64,000 nucleotides of DNA from Bradyrhizobium sp. S69 (GCF_009766005.1 NZ_LMUK01000009.1:162845-226844); one strand, 5' to 3'; positions 8,994-18,108 are shown, counted from the stretch's first letter. The notes: generated by a model from the letters alone, not told the origin. Program-made: numbers and translations.

Positions 8994-10262
8994 ATGATTT
9001 CCGTTGCCGATGGAATAACCGGACCGCCGCTTGCGGGCGCCCCCGAGGCGGTGCTGCGAGATGTCGCACCGGCCGCGGCTGGTGCTGTGCCGGTGATGTC
9101 GGTCGCCGTCGTCAACGAGCGTGAATTGCGGCTCGATCTGTTTCGCGGGCTGGCGCTATGGCTGATCTTCATCGATCATTTGCCGCCCAATGTGCTGACC
9201 TGGCTGACGCTGCGCAATTACGGTTTCAGCGACGCCACCGAGATCTTCATTTTCATCTCAGGCTATACGGCGGCTTTCGTCTATGGCCGCGCGATGCGCG
9301 AGGCTGGTTTCGTGATCGCGACCGCGCGCATCCTGAGGCGGGTCTGGCAGATCTATGTCGCGCATGTGTTCTTGTTCACGATCTTTCTCGCGGAGATTTC
9401 CTACGTCGCCACCAGTTTCGACAACCCGCTTTATTCGGAAGAAATGGGAATCCTGGATTTCCTCAAGCAGCCGGACATCACCATCGTCCAGGCGCTGCTG
9501 TTGCGATTCCGTCCCGTCAACATGGACGTGCTGCCGCTGTACATCGTGCTGATGATGTTTCTGCCTTTCATCCTGTGGCTGATGAAGTGGAGAACCGACG
9601 TCACGCTGGGGTTGTCGGTGCTGCTCTATGCCGTGACCTGGCAGTACGATCTTTATCTCAGCGCGTATCCGAACGGCGTCTGGGCTTTCAATCCGTTCGC
9701 CTGGCAATTGCTGTTCGTGTTCGGCGCCTGGTGCGCGCAGGGCGGCGCCAAGCGAATGTCGCGGCTATTGGCGTCGCCGATCACGTTGTGGATTTCACTG
9801 GCCTATCTGATCGCGGCGTTCTGCGTCACGCTGACATGGTATCTGCCGCAGCTCTCCTTCCTGATGCCGCGCTGGCTCGAGCAATGGATGTATCCGATCG
9901 ACAAGACCGATCTGGACGTGTTGCGGTTCGCCCATTTCCTGGCGCTGGCGGCCGTCACCGTGCGCTTCCTGCCCAAGGACTGGCGCGGGCTGAAATCGCC
10001 CTGGCTGCGGCCGCTGATCCTGTGCGGGCAGCATTCGCTGGAGATCTTCTGCCTCGGCGTATTCCTGGCGTTCGCCGGGCACTTCATCCTGGCCGAAACC
10101 CCTGGGGGGGCCGGGCTGCACGCCGTCGTAACCCTAACCGGCATTGTCATTATGTCGGGCGCGGCGTGGCTGTTTTCATGGTACAAGCACTCCGCCGATA
10201 AAAGCGCCTCGCGGACGAAAGGCACGATCGGCAACGCGGATATGGCAGGGGGAAGCTTATGA
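8994..10262 (+). CDS. opgC: OpgC-type membrane acyltransferase (osmoregulated glucan modification)
   Basis: Integral membrane protein of the OpgC/acyltransferase-3 group, which adds succinyl or similar substituents to osmoregulated periplasmic glucans. The 422-residue protein has a hydrophilic N-terminus of about 40 residues, then RELRLDLFRGLALWLIFIDH, the family signature at the first membrane helix with its conserved His, and about ten hydrophobic segments, including SDATEIFIFISGY and LILCGQHSLEIFCLGVF. A downstream start at 9096 is possible. It overlaps the next gene by four bases and seems to lead an operon with two SGNH-fold proteins. Confidence 0.88.
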   Translation: MISVADGITGPPLAGAPEAVLRDVAPAAAGAVPVMSVAVVNERELRLDLFRGLALWLIFIDHLPPNVLTWLTLRNYGFSDATEIFIFISGYTAAFVYGRAMREAGFVIATARILRRVWQIYVAHVFLFTIFLAEISYVATSFDNPLYSEEMGILDFLKQPDITIVQALLLRFRPVNMDVLPLYIVLMMFLPFILWLMKWRTDVTLGLSVLLYAVTWQYDLYLSAYPNGVWAFNPFAWQLLFVFGAWCAQGGAKRMSRLLASPITLWISLAYLIAAFCVTLTWYLPQLSFLMPRWLEQWMYPIDKTDLDVLRFAHFLALAAVTVRFLPKDWRGLKSPWLRPLILCGQHSLEIFCLGVFLAFAGHFILAETPGGAGLHAVVTLTGIVIMSGAAWLFSWYKHSADKSASRTKGTIGNADMAGGSL

Positions 10263-11125
10263 GAGCCGGCTTGAGGGCTGTCTCGGTAGCTATCTTGTTA
10301 GCCTTCCTGGGGCTGAATGTGCTGGCGGGCCTTTTGACCGCGGTCCCCGCGCGCGCGCAAGAAACTTCCAAAGAAACGTCTAAAGATGCGTCTCCGGACG
10401 CGTCTCAAGCGGCGCCGCAAAATGCGCCTCAAGATACCCCTGCGACGACACCGCAGAGCTGCGACGTTCCAGACTATCTCTTGAGCAGTGAAAGTTCGCT
10501 GACCAAGGTCGCCGACGCGGTAAAAAGCGGCCATCCGCTGGATATCCTGGTGGTGGGCAGCCGGTCCTCGACCATCCCGTCGTTGGAATCCGCCGCCTAT
10601 CCGGCGCGGTTGCAGGCCATGCTGAAGGAGAAGCTGCCCTCGGTTACGGTTAACGTATCCGTAGAACTACAGTCCAAGAAGACCTCCGAGGAGGTCGCCG
10701 CCGGCTTCGCCAAGCTGATGGAAGACAAAAAGCCTACTTTGGTCATCTGGCAGACCGGCACGGTCGATGCTATGCGATCGATTGATCCCGATGATTTTCG
10801 TACCGCAGTCGACGATGGCGTTGCCGCGATGCAAAAGGCCGGAACCGACGTGATCTTAATGAATCTGCAATATAGCCCACGCACGGAATCGATGATTTCC
10901 GCGCCGCCTTATCTGGATAATCTGCGGGTGGTGGCGCAGCAATACGATGTTCCGCTGTTCGACCGGTTCGGCATCATGCATCAATGGAATGATTCTGGAG
11001 ACTTCGACTTTTTCAGCGCCTCGCACGGCCTCGAGCTGGTCAAGCGCGTTCACGATTGCCTCGGCCGCGCGCTGTCGAAATTTGTGATCGACGCGGCGCA
11101 TCTCGCTCCGGCCCAGCAGAACTAG
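10259..11125 (+). CDS. Exported SGNH-fold protein with degenerate catalytic blocks
   Basis: A 288-residue secreted protein with an N-terminal signal helix ending near ARAQ, then a Ser/Thr/Pro/Gln-rich linker with repeated DAS/QDA units. The rest aligns along its length with the protein encoded next (shared patterns LVIWQ-GT and QYSPR), but the SGNH blocks are altered: the active-site FGSSST is VGSRSS here, the Gly block is lost, GTN is GTV, and the catalytic DGLH is replaced by SASH. Only the His remains. It is probably a non-catalytic paralogue, perhaps binding glucan or its partner enzyme. This is read from sequence; activity is not known. Confidence 0.75.
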   Translation: MRAGLRAVSVAILLAFLGLNVLAGLLTAVPARAQETSKETSKDASPDASQAAPQNAPQDTPATTPQSCDVPDYLLSSESSLTKVADAVKSGHPLDILVVGSRSSTIPSLESAAYPARLQAMLKEKLPSVTVNVSVELQSKKTSEEVAAGFAKLMEDKKPTLVIWQTGTVDAMRSIDPDDFRTAVDDGVAAMQKAGTDVILMNLQYSPRTESMISAPPYLDNLRVVAQQYDVPLFDRFGIMHQWNDSGDFDFFSASHGLELVKRVHDCLGRALSKFVIDAAHLAPAQQN

Positions 11126-11137
11126 GATTACGCGTTA

Positions 11138-12283
11138 ATGAGTCACGACATCTCTTCTTTTCTTGCCAAGAATCCCGCCAAGAATCCTGCGAAGAAAATT
11201 TGTACCCAAATATTTCTCGCCGGAATGTTTCCCGCACGATCATTGCTGATGATGGCTGCCGTCGCGGCGCCGTTGCTGCTGACGCCGGCGCTGATGCTGC
11301 CGGCGCGCGCCCAGGCCACCCAGCAGGCTGCGATAACCGACGGCGCCAAATCTAATTCCGACTCTCCTAAGTCTGATGCTACCAAGTCCGATGCTGCAAA
11401 CTCGGATGCGGCCAAGCCTGCTGATGCCAAGCCTGCTGATGTCAAGCCTGCCGTTTCCCAGCCGACCGGCGCGAGCGATCCGGCGCAGCGAAAGAGCCTC
11501 ACCACCACGGCGATCGACAAGGTGAAGCAGGTCGCGAAATCCGCCAGCGACATTTTCGGCCGCGTTCCGTGCCTGCCTCCGAAGGGCGGCGCGACATCGA
11601 TGGGGTCGCTGCCGCATGTCGCGGCGAAGCTGGCATCGGGACAACCGGTGACCATCATCGCCTTCGGATCGTCTTCGACGCAGGGTTACGGTTCGACGTC
11701 TCCGGAGTTCACCTATCCCAACCGGCTGGCGGCGCAGTTGCGCCGGAAATATGCCGGCGCCGACATCACCGTGCTCAATCACGGTGTCGGCGGCGAGGAC
11801 GCGCCGGAAATGATGAAGCGGCTGCAGACGTCGGTGATCGACGCCAAGCCCGATCTGGTGATCTGGCAGGTCGGCACCAATGCGGTGTTGCGCAACCTCG
11901 ACCCCGCGGATACCGCCAAGATGGTGGAGGATGGCGTCGCGCGCATCCAGGCCGCCGGCGCCGATCTCGTGCTGGTCGATCCGCAATATTCGCCGAGGGT
12001 GACCGAGCATGCGGAAAGCGCCAGCAGGATGGTGCGACTGCTCAGCAAGGTCGCCCAGCTTCGCCATGTCGGTATTTTTCCGCGCTTCGAGGTGATGCGG
12101 GAATGGCACGATCGACAGGCGCTGCCGATCGACAGCTTCGTGATCGCCGACGGCCTGCATATGAACGATTGGGGCTACGCCTGCTTCGCGCAATTGCTCG
12201 GCGATGACATCATCAAATCGGTCGGCCAGATCAAGCTCGGCATCAATGTGCCGTCCGCGGTGCAGACCTATCGGCCGATGTGA
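11138..12283 (+). CDS. Exported SGNH/GDSL-family hydrolase or acyltransferase
   Basis: A 381-residue secreted protein. The first 60 residues hold a signal helix ending at PARAQ, then a low-complexity linker of SDA/KPAD repeats (about residues 65-105), likely a flexible tether. The SGNH domain follows: block I AFGSSSTQGYG, block II NHGVGGEDA, block III WQVGTNAV, and block V DGLHMNDWGY with the catalytic Asp-His. It lies 12 bp after its degenerate paralogue and two genes after opgC. I infer a role in attaching or removing acyl groups on periplasmic glucan. Confidence 0.82.
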   Translation: MSHDISSFLAKNPAKNPAKKICTQIFLAGMFPARSLLMMAAVAAPLLLTPALMLPARAQATQQAAITDGAKSNSDSPKSDATKSDAANSDAAKPADAKPADVKPAVSQPTGASDPAQRKSLTTTAIDKVKQVAKSASDIFGRVPCLPPKGGATSMGSLPHVAAKLASGQPVTIIAFGSSSTQGYGSTSPEFTYPNRLAAQLRRKYAGADITVLNHGVGGEDAPEMMKRLQTSVIDAKPDLVIWQVGTNAVLRNLDPADTAKMVEDGVARIQAAGADLVLVDPQYSPRVTEHAESASRMVRLLSKVAQLRHVGIFPRFEVMREWHDRQALPIDSFVIADGLHMNDWGYACFAQLLGDDIIKSVGQIKLGINVPSAVQTYRPM

Positions 12284-12450
12284 CCGGTAACTGATGCCGC
12301 GCCGGTGTGTCTGCCGCCGCGTGAGCCACCGTAATGCCTCAATACCAACACGCATCTGCCCCCGCGATATAGCTGAAATGAAATCTCGAGCAGCCGGGTG
12401 GTCTCGGCTGAAAGCATCGAAAATTTCAAAATGTTTCAGCGGCCGCCGCG

Positions 12451-13689
12451 TTGAGTTGCCACCCACGATACTCGCGGGTGCTTCGCGCATGCTTGGTCGG
12501 CGCGACGATGCTGCTGACGAGCGGATGTGCGTCGCTGGCCCCGCGCAACGTGTTGCCGCAAGCCAATGCCGGCCAGATCGAGCTCGAGGGATTTCACAAC
12601 ATCCGCTTCTGGGGCGACGCGTCGGCGCGCGAAATCCAGGCGATCATGATGGCGGACACGCCCAAAGCCGAAACGCGCAAAACCGAAGCGCGGCCGTCAT
12701 CGCGGATCGAGCGGCATCCGCCGGCCTCGAACCTGCTCGCGATATCCGGTGGCGCCGAGAATGGCGCGTTCGGCGCCGGCCTGTTGGTCGGCTGGAGCGA
12801 TGCGGGCACCCGGCCGATCTTCGACCTGGTGACGGGCGTCAGCTCCGGCGCGCTGATCGCGCCGTTCGTCTTCCTCGGGCGCGAGCATGACGGTCAGTTG
12901 CGCGAGATCTTCACCAAATACAGCCGAAAGGACATCTTCACCTACAACGTTCACGGCCTGATCGAAGGATCGGCGCTGGCCGACGACACGCCGCTGACAA
13001 AACTGATCGAGAAATATGTCGATCAGGCCCTGCTGCAGGAAGTCGCCCGGGAGCGGATCAAGGGACGAATCCTGCTGATCGGCACCACCAGTCTCGATAC
13101 CCAGCGGCCGGTGTTGTGGGACATGGGCCGCATCGCGATGAGCAACAATCGCGAGGCGCTGGGCCTGTTTCGCAAGATACTGCTGGCGTCGGCGACGCTT
13201 CCCGGCGTGTTCCCACCGGTCCGGATTCAGGTGCGGGTTGGCGGCCAGAGTTATGACGAACTGCATGTCGATGGCGGCGTGACCCGGCAGGTGTTCATCG
13301 CGCCGTCGATATTCCAGGTGGTCTCGCACGGTCCAAAAGGCAAGCCGGTGGCGTCGCCGCATTTGTATGTGATCCGAAACGGAAAGATCGACCCGGAATG
13401 GCAATCGGTCAGCGAGAACGTGGTGTCGATCACGCAGCGTTCGATTTCCACGCTGATCAAGAACCAGGCGATCGGGGACCTCTACCGGATTTATTCGGTG
13501 ACCAAGGATGAGGGCATCGAGTTCAATCTGGCGAGCATTCCGGCCGATTTCAGCCAGACCAGCGATGAACCGTTCGATCAGAAATACATGACCGCGCTGT
13601 TCAATCGCGGCTACGATCTCGGCCACGACAACTACGCCTGGGTCAAGGCGCCACCGGGGCTGGAATTGGCGACGCAGGCGCGCAATTGA
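12451..13689 (+). CDS. Patatin-like phospholipase family lipoprotein
   Basis: Predicted membrane-anchored serine acylhydrolase. The N-terminus has a lipobox LTSGCAS (Cys about residue 26). The patatin fold then shows the oxyanion loop SGGAENGAFGAG, the nucleophile elbow GVSSGAL (GxSxG) at about residues 130-136, and the catalytic Asp in VDGGV near 275. The Ser-Asp dyad is complete. The frame opens at a TTG (12451); an in-frame GTG at 12478 would leave a tidier signal peptide, so the start is uncertain. No good ribosome site separates the two. Confidence 0.88.
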   Translation: MSCHPRYSRVLRACLVGATMLLTSGCASLAPRNVLPQANAGQIELEGFHNIRFWGDASAREIQAIMMADTPKAETRKTEARPSSRIERHPPASNLLAISGGAENGAFGAGLLVGWSDAGTRPIFDLVTGVSSGALIAPFVFLGREHDGQLREIFTKYSRKDIFTYNVHGLIEGSALADDTPLTKLIEKYVDQALLQEVARERIKGRILLIGTTSLDTQRPVLWDMGRIAMSNNREALGLFRKILLASATLPGVFPPVRIQVRVGGQSYDELHVDGGVTRQVFIAPSIFQVVSHGPKGKPVASPHLYVIRNGKIDPEWQSVSENVVSITQRSISTLIKNQAIGDLYRIYSVTKDEGIEFNLASIPADFSQTSDEPFDQKYMTALFNRGYDLGHDNYAWVKAPPGLELATQARN

Positions 13690-13767
13690 GCGGTCGCAGC
13701 CCTGTCTAGTCACCAAACTGTCACGTAACGCGGCGAGAGATCGCGCTGGGACATAACCGGTGGACAC

Positions 13768-16125
13768 ATGGACTATTTCAGACGCTTCACATTCCTGTTC
13801 GCAATGCCGACCTTCGACGCCGACGACCTCGAAGGCGTCCGCTGCAATCAAATCGTCGCTGAAATCGAGCGTTCCGGCTTCGAGGTCGTCAAGGCCCGCA
13901 AGCTGGAGGATGCCGAGATCGCGGTTCAGACCGACGCCGCGATCGGGTGCATGGTGGTCGATTGGGGCAAGAAGGGCCTCGAAGGCAAGACCGCGGCGCT
14001 GATCAATTTGATGCGCCGCCGCGGCCTCGACTTCCCGATCATGCTGCTGATCCGCCGCAAGCGGTTCGAGGACCTGCCGGTGGAGGTGCTCGACTTCATC
14101 GACGGTTATATCTTCCTGTCGGAGGAAACGCCGTCCTTCATCGCCAAGAACCTGGTCAGCCGCCTCAAGCAATATGCCGAGACGCTGAAAACCCCGTTCT
14201 TCGGGGCGCTGGTCGACTATGCCGAGGAGGGCAATCAGCTCTGGACCTGCCCGGGCCACAATGGCGGGGTGTTCTACAGCCGCAGCCCGATCGGCCGGGT
14301 CTTCATGGAGCATCTGGGCGAGGCCGTGTTCCGCGACGACCTCGACAACTCGGTGCTCGATCTCGGCGACCTCCTGACCCACGAAGGTCCGGCGTTGCAG
14401 GCGCAGAAAGAGGCCGCGCAGATCTTTGGCGCGGAAAAGACCTATTTCGTGCTCAACGGCACCTCGACGTCCAACAAGGTGGCGCTCTCGGCGCTGGTCA
14501 CCGAAGGCGATCTGGTGCTGTTCGATCGCAACAATCACAAGGCCGCGCTGCATGGCGCGCTGATGATCAATGGCGGCGTTCCGGTCTATGTCCCGACCTC
14601 GCGCAACGCCTGGGGCCTGATTGGCCCGATGCGCTGGGAGGCTCTCGACGAGGAGGCGCTGCGCCAAAGCATCCGCCATCATCCTTTGGTTAGCGATCCC
14701 GAGGCGTGGCAGAAGCCGCGTCCGTTCCGCGTCGCGGTGGTCGAGCAATGCACCTATGACGGCACCATTCACTCCGCGGAAATGATCCTCAAACGCATCG
14801 GCCATCTCTGCGACTACATCCTGTTCGACGAGGCCTGGGCCGGCTTCATGAAATTCCATCCGCTCTATGCGGGACGTTTCGCCATGGGCCTAGCCGGCCT
14901 GGGTGCCGATGCGCCGGGGATCATCGCGACCCAGTCGACCCATAAGCAATTGGCGAGCTTCTCGCAGGCCTCGCAAATCCATATCAAGGACCGCCATATC
15001 CGCGGCCAGAAGCGTCGGGTCGAGCACCGGCGCTTCAACGAGAGTTTCATGCAGCACGCCTCGACCTCGCCGTTCTATCCGCTGTTCGCCTCGCTCGACG
15101 TCGGCGCGCAGATGATGAAGGGGCGCTCGGGTGAAGTCTTGTGGGACGACACGATCCGATTGGGCATCGAGTTGCGTAAGAAAATTCGCGCGGTGCGTCG
15201 CGAATTCGAGGAAAAGGAGACGCGGGTCGAGCGCCGCTGGTTCTTCGAGCCGTTTGTGCCCGACCGCGTGGAAATTCCCGACGCCTCCCGCGAGGGCGGT
15301 GTCCACAATGTCGCCTGGGAGAACGTCAGCACCGACCAGCTCGCGATCAATCCCTCTTATTGGCAGCTCGCGCCGGGCGCTGCCTGGCATGGCTTTGCGG
15401 GCATGGCGGACGGCTTTGCGATGACCGACCCCAACAAGCTCACGCTGCTGACGCCGGGCTTCGACCGCGCCGGCGGCGGCTATGCCGAACACGGCATTCC
15501 GGCGCCGGTCGTGGCGCAATATCTGCGCGAGAACCGCATCGTTCCGGAAAAAAATGACCTCAACTCGCTGCTGTTCCTGCTGACGCCCGGCGTCGAGGCC
15601 AGCAAGGCCGGCACGCTGATCAGCGGGCTCGTCGCCTTCAAGAAACTGCACGACGACAACGCGCTGCTGGAAGAGGCTATACCCGAATTCTATCGGCGCA
15701 GGCCGCTGCGCTATGCCGGGGTGCGGCTGCGCGACCTCTGCGGCGAGATGCATCGTTTCTTTCGCGAGGCCGATGTCAGCGCGCTGCAGGCCAAGCAATT
15801 CTCGCCGGAGCACCTGCCGGAGATGGCGATGTCGCCGCATGCCGCGGCCCGCGCGCTGGTGCGCAACGACGTCGATTATCTCCCGATCGACGCCATCGCC
15901 GGCCGCGTCGCCACCACGCCGTTCGTGGTCTATCCGCCGGGCATCGCCACCATCGTGCCCGGCGAACGGCTGACCGAACGCGCGCAACCGATGATCGACT
16001 ATCTGAGGATGTTCGAGGCGGGCTTCAATGCCTTCCCGGGCTTTGAGGTGGAAATCCAGGGCATTTACCGCGGCCTGGATACCGACGGCCGCATCCGGCT
16101 TTACACGTACGTGGTCGCGGAATAA
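13768..16125 (+). CDS. Orn/Lys/Arg-type PLP decarboxylase with receiver-like N-terminal domain
   Basis: Large fold-type I decarboxylase of 785 residues, the length of bacterial inducible ornithine, lysine and arginine decarboxylases. Residues 1-125 form the flavodoxin/receiver-like wing domain. The PLP domain includes WTCPGHNGGVFYSRSP, LNGTSTSNKVAL, ILFDEAWAGF and the cofactor-binding Lys in QSTHKQLASFSQAS (about residue 395). The C-terminal part carries the family's VYPPGIATIVPGE. Substrate cannot be decided from sequence; products would be putrescine, cadaverine or agmatine. A GNAT acetyltransferase follows 30 bp downstream. Confidence 0.9.
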   Translation: MDYFRRFTFLFAMPTFDADDLEGVRCNQIVAEIERSGFEVVKARKLEDAEIAVQTDAAIGCMVVDWGKKGLEGKTAALINLMRRRGLDFPIMLLIRRKRFEDLPVEVLDFIDGYIFLSEETPSFIAKNLVSRLKQYAETLKTPFFGALVDYAEEGNQLWTCPGHNGGVFYSRSPIGRVFMEHLGEAVFRDDLDNSVLDLGDLLTHEGPALQAQKEAAQIFGAEKTYFVLNGTSTSNKVALSALVTEGDLVLFDRNNHKAALHGALMINGGVPVYVPTSRNAWGLIGPMRWEALDEEALRQSIRHHPLVSDPEAWQKPRPFRVAVVEQCTYDGTIHSAEMILKRIGHLCDYILFDEAWAGFMKFHPLYAGRFAMGLAGLGADAPGIIATQSTHKQLASFSQASQIHIKDRHIRGQKRRVEHRRFNESFMQHASTSPFYPLFASLDVGAQMMKGRSGEVLWDDTIRLGIELRKKIRAVRREFEEKETRVERRWFFEPFVPDRVEIPDASREGGVHNVAWENVSTDQLAINPSYWQLAPGAAWHGFAGMADGFAMTDPNKLTLLTPGFDRAGGGYAEHGIPAPVVAQYLRENRIVPEKNDLNSLLFLLTPGVEASKAGTLISGLVAFKKLHDDNALLEEAIPEFYRRRPLRYAGVRLRDLCGEMHRFFREADVSALQAKQFSPEHLPEMAMSPHAAARALVRNDVDYLPIDAIAGRVATTPFVVYPPGIATIVPGERLTERAQPMIDYLRMFEAGFNAFPGFEVEIQGIYRGLDTDGRIRLYTYVVAE

Positions 16126-16155
16126 GCGAACGCGTCAACAGAGCCAGGGTAGCCG

Positions 16156-16692
16156 ATGGAATACCAGCAGCCGGTCGTGGTCCGGCCGTCACGCGACACC
16201 GACGTCGAGGCCATGCTGGCGATCTATCGCCATCATATCCGCCAGGGTGTCGAAGAGGGCGTCAGCGACAGCGAGACGCCACAGCCCGACGACCTGCGCG
16301 ACCGCCGCAAGAATCTGCGCAACCGGCGTTTCCCGCACCTCGTCGCGACGCTGGGCGGCGAGGTCGTGGGCTACGCCTATGTCGTGCTGTTCCGCAAGCG
16401 GCCGGCCTATCGCTACACCGTCAAACACTCGATCTATATCCACCACGCGCATGTCGGCCGCGGCATCGGGCCGTTATTGATGCAGGAACTGATCGACGTC
16501 TGCGCCGCGGCGGGTTTCCGGCAGATCATCGGCTATATCGATGCCGACAATGCCGCCTCGCTTCATCTGCACGAGAAGTTCGGCTTTGCCAAAGTGGGCC
16601 TGCTGCCCGCCGTGGCTTACCGGCATGGCCGCTGGGCCGACACCGTGATGGTGCAGCGCTCGCTCGCCGGCGGTTCCACCACCCCTCCATGA
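16156..16692 (+). CDS. GNAT family N-acetyltransferase
   Basis: A 178-residue cytoplasmic acetyl-CoA-dependent acetyltransferase. The acetyl-CoA loop reads VGRGIGPLLMQELID (about residues 97-111), followed by a beta strand IIGYIDADNAASLHLHEKFGF typical of phosphinothricin/amino-acid acetyltransferases of this class. It is 30 bp downstream of the decarboxylase and probably co-transcribed; acetylating the resulting polyamine is a possible role but is inference. Confidence 0.88.
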   Translation: MEYQQPVVVRPSRDTDVEAMLAIYRHHIRQGVEEGVSDSETPQPDDLRDRRKNLRNRRFPHLVATLGGEVVGYAYVVLFRKRPAYRYTVKHSIYIHHAHVGRGIGPLLMQELIDVCAAAGFRQIIGYIDADNAASLHLHEKFGFAKVGLLPAVAYRHGRWADTVMVQRSLAGGSTTPP

Positions 16693-16714
16693 TGGCCGCC
16701 GCGCGAACTTGACC

Positions 16715-17920
16715 TCACGCCTTGTCCAGCGCCTGATGCAGATCCTCGATCAGATCGTCGCGGTGCTCAAGTCCGACCGAGAGCCGGATAAAGCCTTCGC
16801 TGATGCCGAGTTCGGCACGGGCCTCCGGTGCCAGCCGCTGATGCGTGGTGGTCGCCGGATGGGTCACGAGGCTCTTGGCGTCGCCGAGATTGTTTGAGAT
16901 CCGCGCGATCTTCAGCGCATTGAGCGCCCGGAACGCGCCTGCCTTGCCGCCCTTGACCTCGAAGCCGACCAAGGTCGAGCCGCCGCGCATCTGCTTCTTC
17001 ACCAAAGCCGCCTGCGGATGATCGGCGCGACCGGGATAGACCAGCCGCGAGATTTTCGGATGCTGCGCCAATGCGTCGGCGATCACGGCCGCGCTTTCGG
17101 TTTGCGCACGTACCCGGACGCCCAGCGTCTCCAGCCCCTTCAGCAGCACCCAGGCATTGAACGGCGATATCGAGGGGCCGGTCTGGCGCATGAAGTTGTG
17201 CAGGTGCTCGGCGACGAAGGCTTCGGTGCCGAGGATCATGCCTCCAAGGCAGCGGCCCTGACCGTCGATATGTTTGGTGGCGGAATACACCACGACGTCG
17301 GCGCCGAGCGTCAGCGGGCTCTGCCAGATCGGGGTGGCAAATACGTTGTCGACGATCAGCCGCGCACCGCCTTGATGCGCGATCTCGGCGATGGCGCCGA
17401 TATCGAGCACGTCGAGCGTGGGGTTGGTCGGGCTTTCAAGAAAGAAGGTCTTGGTGTTCGGCCGCACCGCCTTGCGCCATTGGTCGAGATCAAGGCCATC
17501 GACCAGCGTGGAGGCGATGCCGTAGCGCGGCAACAGGTCCTCGATCACATAGCGGCACGATCCGAACATCGCCTTGGCGGCCACCACGTGGTCGCCGGCC
17601 TTCAGCGGCGCCAGCACGGCGGTGGTCACCGCGGCCATGCCGGTCGCGGTCGAGCGGCCTGCCTCGGCGCCTTCGAGCTCGATCATGCGGCGCTCGAACA
17701 TCCCGATCGTCGGATTGGAATAGCGCGAATAGATGTAGCCGGGGTCCTCGCCCTTGAACCGGGCCTCGCACTGTTCCGCAGTGTCGTAGACATAGCCCTG
17801 GGTTAGAAACAGCGCCTCGGACGTTTCACCGAATTCGGACCGCAGGGTGCCGGAATGGACCAGACGGGTTTCGGGACGGTAGTGGGCGGTGGGCGATACG
17901 GGTTTGGTACTCTCAGACAT
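16715..17920 (-). CDS. metZ: O-succinylhomoserine sulfhydrylase MetZ
   Basis: Cys/Met-metabolism PLP enzyme that makes homocysteine from O-succinylhomoserine and sulfide. The 401-residue protein shows YSRYSNPT (cofactor phosphate contact), GMAAVTTAVLA, ESPTNPTLDV, LIVDNVFATP (Asp to pyridine N) and the Schiff-base Lys in YSATKHIDGQGR, whose GQGR tail is a MetZ trait. It starts at 17920 after GGAGGTCAC. Control is strongly indicated by a SAM-II riboswitch, an intrinsic terminator and a promoter upstream on the same strand: high SAM would stop transcription. Confidence 0.95.
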   Translation of the reverse strand: MSESTKPVSPTAHYRPETRLVHSGTLRSEFGETSEALFLTQGYVYDTAEQCEARFKGEDPGYIYSRYSNPTIGMFERRMIELEGAEAGRSTATGMAAVTTAVLAPLKAGDHVVAAKAMFGSCRYVIEDLLPRYGIASTLVDGLDLDQWRKAVRPNTKTFFLESPTNPTLDVLDIGAIAEIAHQGGARLIVDNVFATPIWQSPLTLGADVVVYSATKHIDGQGRCLGGMILGTEAFVAEHLHNFMRQTGPSISPFNAWVLLKGLETLGVRVRAQTESAAVIADALAQHPKISRLVYPGRADHPQAALVKKQMRGGSTLVGFEVKGGKAGAFRALNALKIARISNNLGDAKSLVTHPATTTHQRLAPEARAELGISEGFIRLSVGLEHRDDLIEDLHQALDKA

Positions 17921-17932
17921 GTGACCTCCATC

Positions 17933-17957
17933 GTGACCATTCCTTGAAAATGGTCAC
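17933..17957 (-). promoter_or_regulatory. Inverted repeat beside the metZ ribosome-binding site
   Basis: GTGACCATT and AATGGTCAC form a perfect 9-bp stem with a 7-base loop, lying between the riboswitch terminator and the metZ ribosome site (GGAGG). It could be an operator, for example for a methionine or sulfur regulator, or an RNA hairpin affecting initiation. The sequence does not distinguish these. Confidence 0.55.
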
Positions 17958-17974
17958 AAAAAAACCGGCCTGGG

Positions 17975-18015
17975 AAAAAATTCCAAAAGGCCGGGATCAC
18001 ACGTGTCCCCGGCCT
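17975..18015 (-). terminator. Intrinsic terminator of the metZ riboswitch
   Basis: On the minus strand AGGCCGGG (18015-18008) pairs with CCCGGCCT (17995-17988), an 8-bp GC-rich stem, then TTTTGGAATTTTTT. Its 5' arm begins directly after the aptamer's conserved GTCGCTAAA, so aptamer folding can influence it. The position suits an off-switch. Confidence 0.8.
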
Positions 18016-18069
18016 GTTTAGCGACTTATTTAACGTGGCTGCAAGCCGGCCGGCTCAAATCACCACGGG
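18016..18069 (-). ncRNA. SAM-II riboswitch aptamer upstream of metZ
   Basis: The minus strand reads CGTGGTGATTTG (18067-18056), then GCCGG and GCTTGCAGCCACG, then TTAAATAAGTCGCTAAA. These match the SAM-II (metA motif) consensus: P1 is CGTGG (18067-18063) with CCACG (18038-18034), the loop holds the TGATTT element, and the 3' CGCTAAA completes the pseudoknot. SAM-II RNAs control metA, metX and metZ in alphaproteobacteria, which fits the downstream gene. Confidence 0.92.
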
Positions 18070-18079
18070 ATAAGTCATG

Positions 18080-18108
18080 CTCTTATTCCGTCGTGCCCTT
18101 TCCGTCAA
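18080..18108 (-). promoter_or_regulatory. Predicted promoter of the metZ riboswitch transcript
   Basis: Minus strand TTGACG (18108-18103), a 17-bp spacer and TAAGAG (18085-18080). The start would be near 18073, just ahead of the aptamer, so the whole riboswitch is in the leader. The spacing and agreement of both boxes support it. Confidence 0.6.

Noticed and set aside
12697..14859. 720-residue open frame on the minus strand
   Set aside because: It is antisense to the patatin and decarboxylase genes, which have clear motifs; the translation is His/Arg/Ala-rich shadow sequence.
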